A stretch of DNA of 64,000 bases from assembly GCA_000717735.1 (NCBI GenBank), contig JOBE01000024.1, positions 1-64,000 on the forward strand, given 5' to 3'. The stretch comes from Streptomyces griseoluteus (lineage in GTDB: Bacteria > Actinomycetota > Actinomycetes > Streptomycetales > Streptomycetaceae). The notes below the pieces were generated by a model. It saw nothing but the letters and a program-made list of their open reading frames with translations. It made no database searches and was not told the DNA's origin. The stretch's first letter is position 1, and each line of letters starts with the position of its first letter. Positions 61,417 through 64,000 of this stretch are shown here, piece by piece. The position numbers and the translations under genes were made by a program.

Positions 61417-61793
61417 CAGGTTCGTACACCCGAACCCATATGTTTTCGGCCAACTTCCATCTGTCGGCGCGTCCTTGGCAAAACGGTTGCCCAACCCTGG
61501 CGCCGGCACCCCGGAACGCCCCGCCCCAGGGGCTCGCACCCCCCGCGTACGGGGGCGTTCGCCCCGCCGCCCTTCCCCTGGCGGCCGTCGGACGGAAGAC
61601 TTCGCGATCGATCGCTTCGCGCCAAGTGGCCTTGTCGACAATCCACCGGATGGAGAACTTGTCACGCCGGCGCCACGGGACGCAGTAGATTCGATCATGG
61701 GTACCGAAGACTGGGGTCTCGTGCAAAACCGAGGGGAAACGTGCAGGAGCGACACGACCAGGGAGACGCGAACACCGAGGGGGGCTTAGCGTC
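61417..61793 (+). promoter_or_regulatory. Long upstream/leader region of adpA
   Basis: 377 bp without a convincing gene. It is less GC-rich than its surroundings near 61430-61500. CTTCGCGCCA at 61615-61624 is the reverse complement of TGGCGCGAAG, matching the AdpA consensus TGGCSNGWWY at nine of ten positions, which would fit autoregulation. The known adpA regulators (ArpA, BldD, AdpA) bind in this region in other species; only the one AdpA-like site is proposed here. GAGGGGGGC precedes the start codon. Confidence 0.5.
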
Positions 61794-62966
61794 ATGAGCC
61801 AGGACTCCGCCGCACCGGAGGTCGCACGGAAGCTGACCGGGCGCCGCCGTCGCGAAGTCGTCGCGGTGCTGCTGTTCAGCGGCGGCCCCATCTTCGAGAG
61901 CTCCATCCCGCTCTCCGTGTTCGGCATCGACCGGCAGGACGCCGGGGTGCCCAGATACCGGCTGCTCGTCTGCGCCGGCGAGGACGGCCCACTGCGGACC
62001 ACCGGTGGGCTCGAACTGACCGCGCCGTACGGCCTGGAGGCCATCGGCCGCGCGGGCACCGTCGTCGTACCGGCCTGGCGGTCGATCACCTCGCCGCCGC
62101 CGCCGGAGGCGCTCGAAGCGCTGCGCCGGGCCCACGAGGAGGGCGCCAGGATCGTCGGTCTGTGCACCGGCGCCTTCGTCCTCGCCGCGGCCGGGCTGCT
62201 CGACGGCCGACCGGCGACCACCCACTGGATGTACGCGCCGACGCTCGCCAAGCGCTATCCGTCGGTCCATGTGGACCCACGGGAGCTCTTCGTCGACGAC
62301 GGGGACGTCCTCACCTCCGCCGGCACCGCGGCCGGAATCGATCTGTGTCTGCACATCGTGCGGACCGACCACGGCACGGAGGCCGCGGGCGCCCTGGCGC
62401 GCCGGCTGGTCGTCCCGCCGCGGCGCAGCGGCGGTCAGGAGCGCTACCTCGACAGGTCTTTACCAGAGGAGATCGGCGCCGACCCGCTGGCCGAGGTCGT
62501 CGCCTGGGCGCTGGAGCACCTCCACGAGCAGTTCGACGTGGAGACCCTGGCCGCCCGCGCGTACATGTCACGGCGGACCTTCGACCGCCGGTTCCGCTCG
62601 CTGACCGGTTCGGCCCCGCTCCAGTGGCTGATCACCCAGCGGGTCCTGCAGGCCCAGCGGCTGCTCGAGACCTCCGACTACTCGGTCGACGAGGTGGCGG
62701 GCCGGTGCGGCTTCCGGTCCCCGGTGGCGCTGCGCGGCCACTTCCGGCGGCAGCTCGGCTCCTCGCCGGCCGCCTACCGGGCGGCGTACCGTGCCCGGCG
62801 GCCGCAGGGCGAGACCGTCACGGCGGTGCTCGACCAGGTCGTGCCCGCCCAGGTCTCGGCGGGGATCCGGCGTCCGCCGTCCCCGCTGGAGCAGGGCAGG
62901 CCGCAGTCCGACGCGTTCGCCCCGGGGCGCGCGTCGTCCCTGCCGGGCCAGCGCAGCGCGCCGTAG
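61794..62966 (+). CDS. adpA: AdpA (BldH), central developmental regulator of the AraC family
   Basis: A 390-residue AraC-family regulator controlling morphological differentiation and antibiotic production. The N-terminal DJ-1/PfpI-like dimerisation domain (VVAVLLFSGGPIFESSIPLS to LCTGAFVLAAAGLLDGRPAT) is joined by a linker to the C-terminal double HTH (HEQFDVETLAARAYMSRRTF, then VDEVAGRCGFRSPVALRGHF). A TTA codon in the linker makes translation depend on the bldA leucyl-tRNA. The C-terminal ~60 residues are Pro/Ser-rich. The stop's last base begins a large palindromic repeat. Genus-wide the gene neighbours orn, as it does here. Confidence 0.96.
   Translation: MSQDSAAPEVARKLTGRRRREVVAVLLFSGGPIFESSIPLSVFGIDRQDAGVPRYRLLVCAGEDGPLRTTGGLELTAPYGLEAIGRAGTVVVPAWRSITSPPPPEALEALRRAHEEGARIVGLCTGAFVLAAAGLLDGRPATTHWMYAPTLAKRYPSVHVDPRELFVDDGDVLTSAGTAAGIDLCLHIVRTDHGTEAAGALARRLVVPPRRSGGQERYLDRSLPEEIGADPLAEVVAWALEHLHEQFDVETLAARAYMSRRTFDRRFRSLTGSAPLQWLITQRVLQAQRLLETSDYSVDEVAGRCGFRSPVALRGHFRRQLGSSPAAYRAAYRARRPQGETVTAVLDQVVPAQVSAGIRRPPSPLEQGRPQSDAFAPGRASSLPGQRSAP
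62460..62462 (+). other. TTA leucine codon in adpA (bldA target)
   Basis: Codon 223 of adpA reads TTA in frame (R-S-L-P-E), between the two domains. TTA is the rarest codon in Streptomyces and is read only by the bldA tRNA, giving developmental timing control. The position is the conserved one. Confidence 0.95.
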
Positions 62967-63128
62967 GGGGTGTCCGGCGGATCAGGGTCGGATAGGGCGC
63001 GGCGTCTGGTGCGGTGCATCGCAAGGCGCCGGAGCGTCCTCATAGCGGAGCTATGGGGGCGTTTCGGCAACGCGGCGAGGTGCCGTGCCAGACGCCGCGA
63101 CCCCGGCCATGATCCGGCGGACACCCCC
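62966..63128. repeat. Long palindromic element (copy B)
   Basis: A 163-bp element with near-perfect 22-bp ends (GGGGGTGTCCGGCGGATCAG and complement; 20 of 22 match), nested arms GGCGTCTGG/CCAGACGCC, and a central CATAGC/GCTATG hairpin. Read on the minus strand it shares CACCTCGCCG, CCTTGCGATxCAC and CCTGATCC with copy A at 43235-43380. It lies exactly between the adpA stop and the orn promoter. Confidence 0.8.
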
Positions 63129-63255
63129 TGACACCGACCCGCGCTGCCACAAGCGGCGCACAGCAGGACCGACGGGCGCCCGGGGACACCTCCCCCGGGC
63201 GCCCGTCGGCCGTCGGGCCGCTTCCCCCCGCGGAAAGAGCACCTAAGGTGGACGC

Positions 63256-63858
63256 ATGAACGATCGCATGGTGTGGATCGACTGCGAGATGACCGGGCTC
63301 TCGTTGACGGACGACGCACTCATCGAGGTGGCCGCGCTGGTCACCGACTCGGAACTGAACGTGCTCGGCGACGGGGTGGACATCGTGATCCGCCCGCCGG
63401 ACGCGGCCCTGGAGACCATGCCGGAGATCGTGCGCCAGATGCACACGGCCTCGGGCCTGCTCGACGCGCTGCCCGGCGGCACCACGCTCGCCGACGCCGA
63501 GGCCCAGGTCCTCGCGTACATCCGCGAGCACGTCAAGGAACCCGGCAAGGCGCCGCTGTGCGGGAACTCGGTCTCCACGGACCGCGGCTTCCTCTCACGG
63601 GACATGCCGGCCCTGGAGAGCCACCTGCACTACCGGATCGTCGATGTCTCCTCGGTCAAGGAACTGGCCCGCCGCTGGTACCCGAGGGCGTACTTCAACA
63701 GTCCGGAGAAGAACGGCAACCACCGGGCGCTGGCCGACATCCGCGAGTCGATCGCGGAGCTGCGCTACTACCGGGAGGCGGTCTTCGTCCCGCAGCCCGG
63801 CCCCGACTCGGAGACCGCGAAGAAGATCGCGGCCCGTCACGTCCTGCCCGCGGAATGA
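63256..63858 (+). CDS. orn: Oligoribonuclease
   Basis: A 200-residue DEDDh-family 3'-5' exoribonuclease that degrades 2-5-nt RNAs and pGpG to mononucleotides. The acidic motifs are Asp9 and Glu11 in [11 protein letters not shown], Asp in [15 protein letters not shown], and the [11 protein letters not shown]is-Asp pair. [11 protein letters not shown] and [18 protein letters not shown] are typical. It lies downstream of adpA as in other Streptomyces and is followed by tRNA-His. Confidence 0.96.
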   Translation: MNDRMVWIDCEMTGLSLTDDALIEVAALVTDSELNVLGDGVDIVIRPPDAALETMPEIVRQMHTASGLLDALPGGTTLADAEAQVLAYIREHVKEPGKAPLCGNSVSTDRGFLSRDMPALESHLHYRIVDVSSVKELARRWYPRAYFNSPEKNGNHRALADIRESIAELRYYREAVFVPQPGPDSETAKKIAARHVLPAE

Positions 63859-63977
63859 CCGCCCGCTCGCGCCCTCGAAAGCCCCTTCGGAAAACGCGGG
63901 CGCGAGCACCCTCCAGAACCCTGTAGACTTCTTCTCGGCCGGTCAGGGAAACCTTCGGGAAAACCGACGCCGGTCAT

Positions 63978-64000
63978 GGTGGGTATAGCTCAGCTGGCAG
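63978..64000 (+). tRNA. tRNA-His, 5' part (truncated by window end)
   Basis: The last 23 bases read GGTGGGTATAGCTCAGCTGG plus CAG. With the encoded extra G(-1) at 63978, the acceptor 5' strand GTGGGTA, then U8-A9 and the D-stem GCTC, this matches bacterial tRNA-His. The anticodon lies beyond the window, so identity rests on the acceptor and D-arm sequence and the orn neighbour. Confidence 0.85.

Noticed and set aside
61443..61452. Second AdpA box TGGCCGAAAA upstream of adpA
   Set aside because: It fails the consensus at the invariant G and the final pyrimidine; the site at 61615-61624 is better.

Overview
High-GC actinobacterial chromosome, almost certainly Streptomyces. Codon third positions are strongly G/C, most genes have GGAGG-type ribosome sites, and the recognisable gene order (citA, leucine catabolism genes, desABCD, a GH20 hexosaminidase, glmS, a TTA-containing adpA, orn, tRNA-His) is the order I recall from the S. 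coelicolor core chromosome. That comparison is from memory; no search was run.

Layout. 1-5.5 kb: tail of a copper P1B-ATPase running off the left edge, a 520-bp non-coding gap with GGGGGACGT repeats, citrate synthase, a RecD2-type helicase and a decayed VapBC module. 5.6-9.9 kb: a coupled three-gene carbohydrate operon (oxidoreductase, DUF993 aldolase-like protein, sugar isomerase/epimerase) divergent from its probable LacI repressor. 10-20.5 kb: a DUF4097-like protein, a small kinase-like ATPase, a Tat-exported GH3 enzyme, a secreted S28/S37-type peptidase, two small exported or membrane proteins, and a single-chain four-domain ABC exporter. 20.6-27 kb: a TPP enzyme and ureohydrolase pair divergent from a PucR-type regulator, a secreted protein, and a membrane-anchored HTH protein. 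27-33 kb: an acyl-CoA dehydrogenase with an orphan tnpB element inserted at its stop codon, tesB, a CDF transporter, a conserved protein, and a TetR regulator.

33.1-38.9 kb is a compact leucine/isovalerate operon (methylcrotonyl-CoA carboxylase beta and alpha, HMG-CoA lyase, acyl-CoA dehydrogenase) behind two TetR-type operators and ending in an 18-bp-stem terminator. 39-48.6 kb is the desferrioxamine locus: a siderophore-interacting reductase and desABCD, each unit behind an iron box. The siderophore-binding lipoprotein gene desE, which I recall at this position in other Streptomyces, is not present here. Three genes stand there instead: a signal-less DUF1906 protein, a membrane protein, and an M15-like protein that appears to lack its metal ligands.

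48.6-53.9 kb is accessory: an unknown protein, a JmjC/cupin oxygenase and a small DUF397-like protein; a coupled set with a frameshifted DUF7848-like gene and a 25-codon membrane micropeptide; an Scr1-type regulator with DUF397 partner; a 5'-truncated trypsin; and a 61-bp direct repeat. 54-64 kb returns to the core: an I36-inhibitor/VCBS protein, GH20 hexosaminidase with a DasR-like site, glmS, a YaaH-type transporter, a universal stress protein, adpA with its bldA-dependent TTA codon, orn, and the first bases of tRNA-His. Two long palindromic elements of one family lie at 43.2 kb and 63.0 kb.
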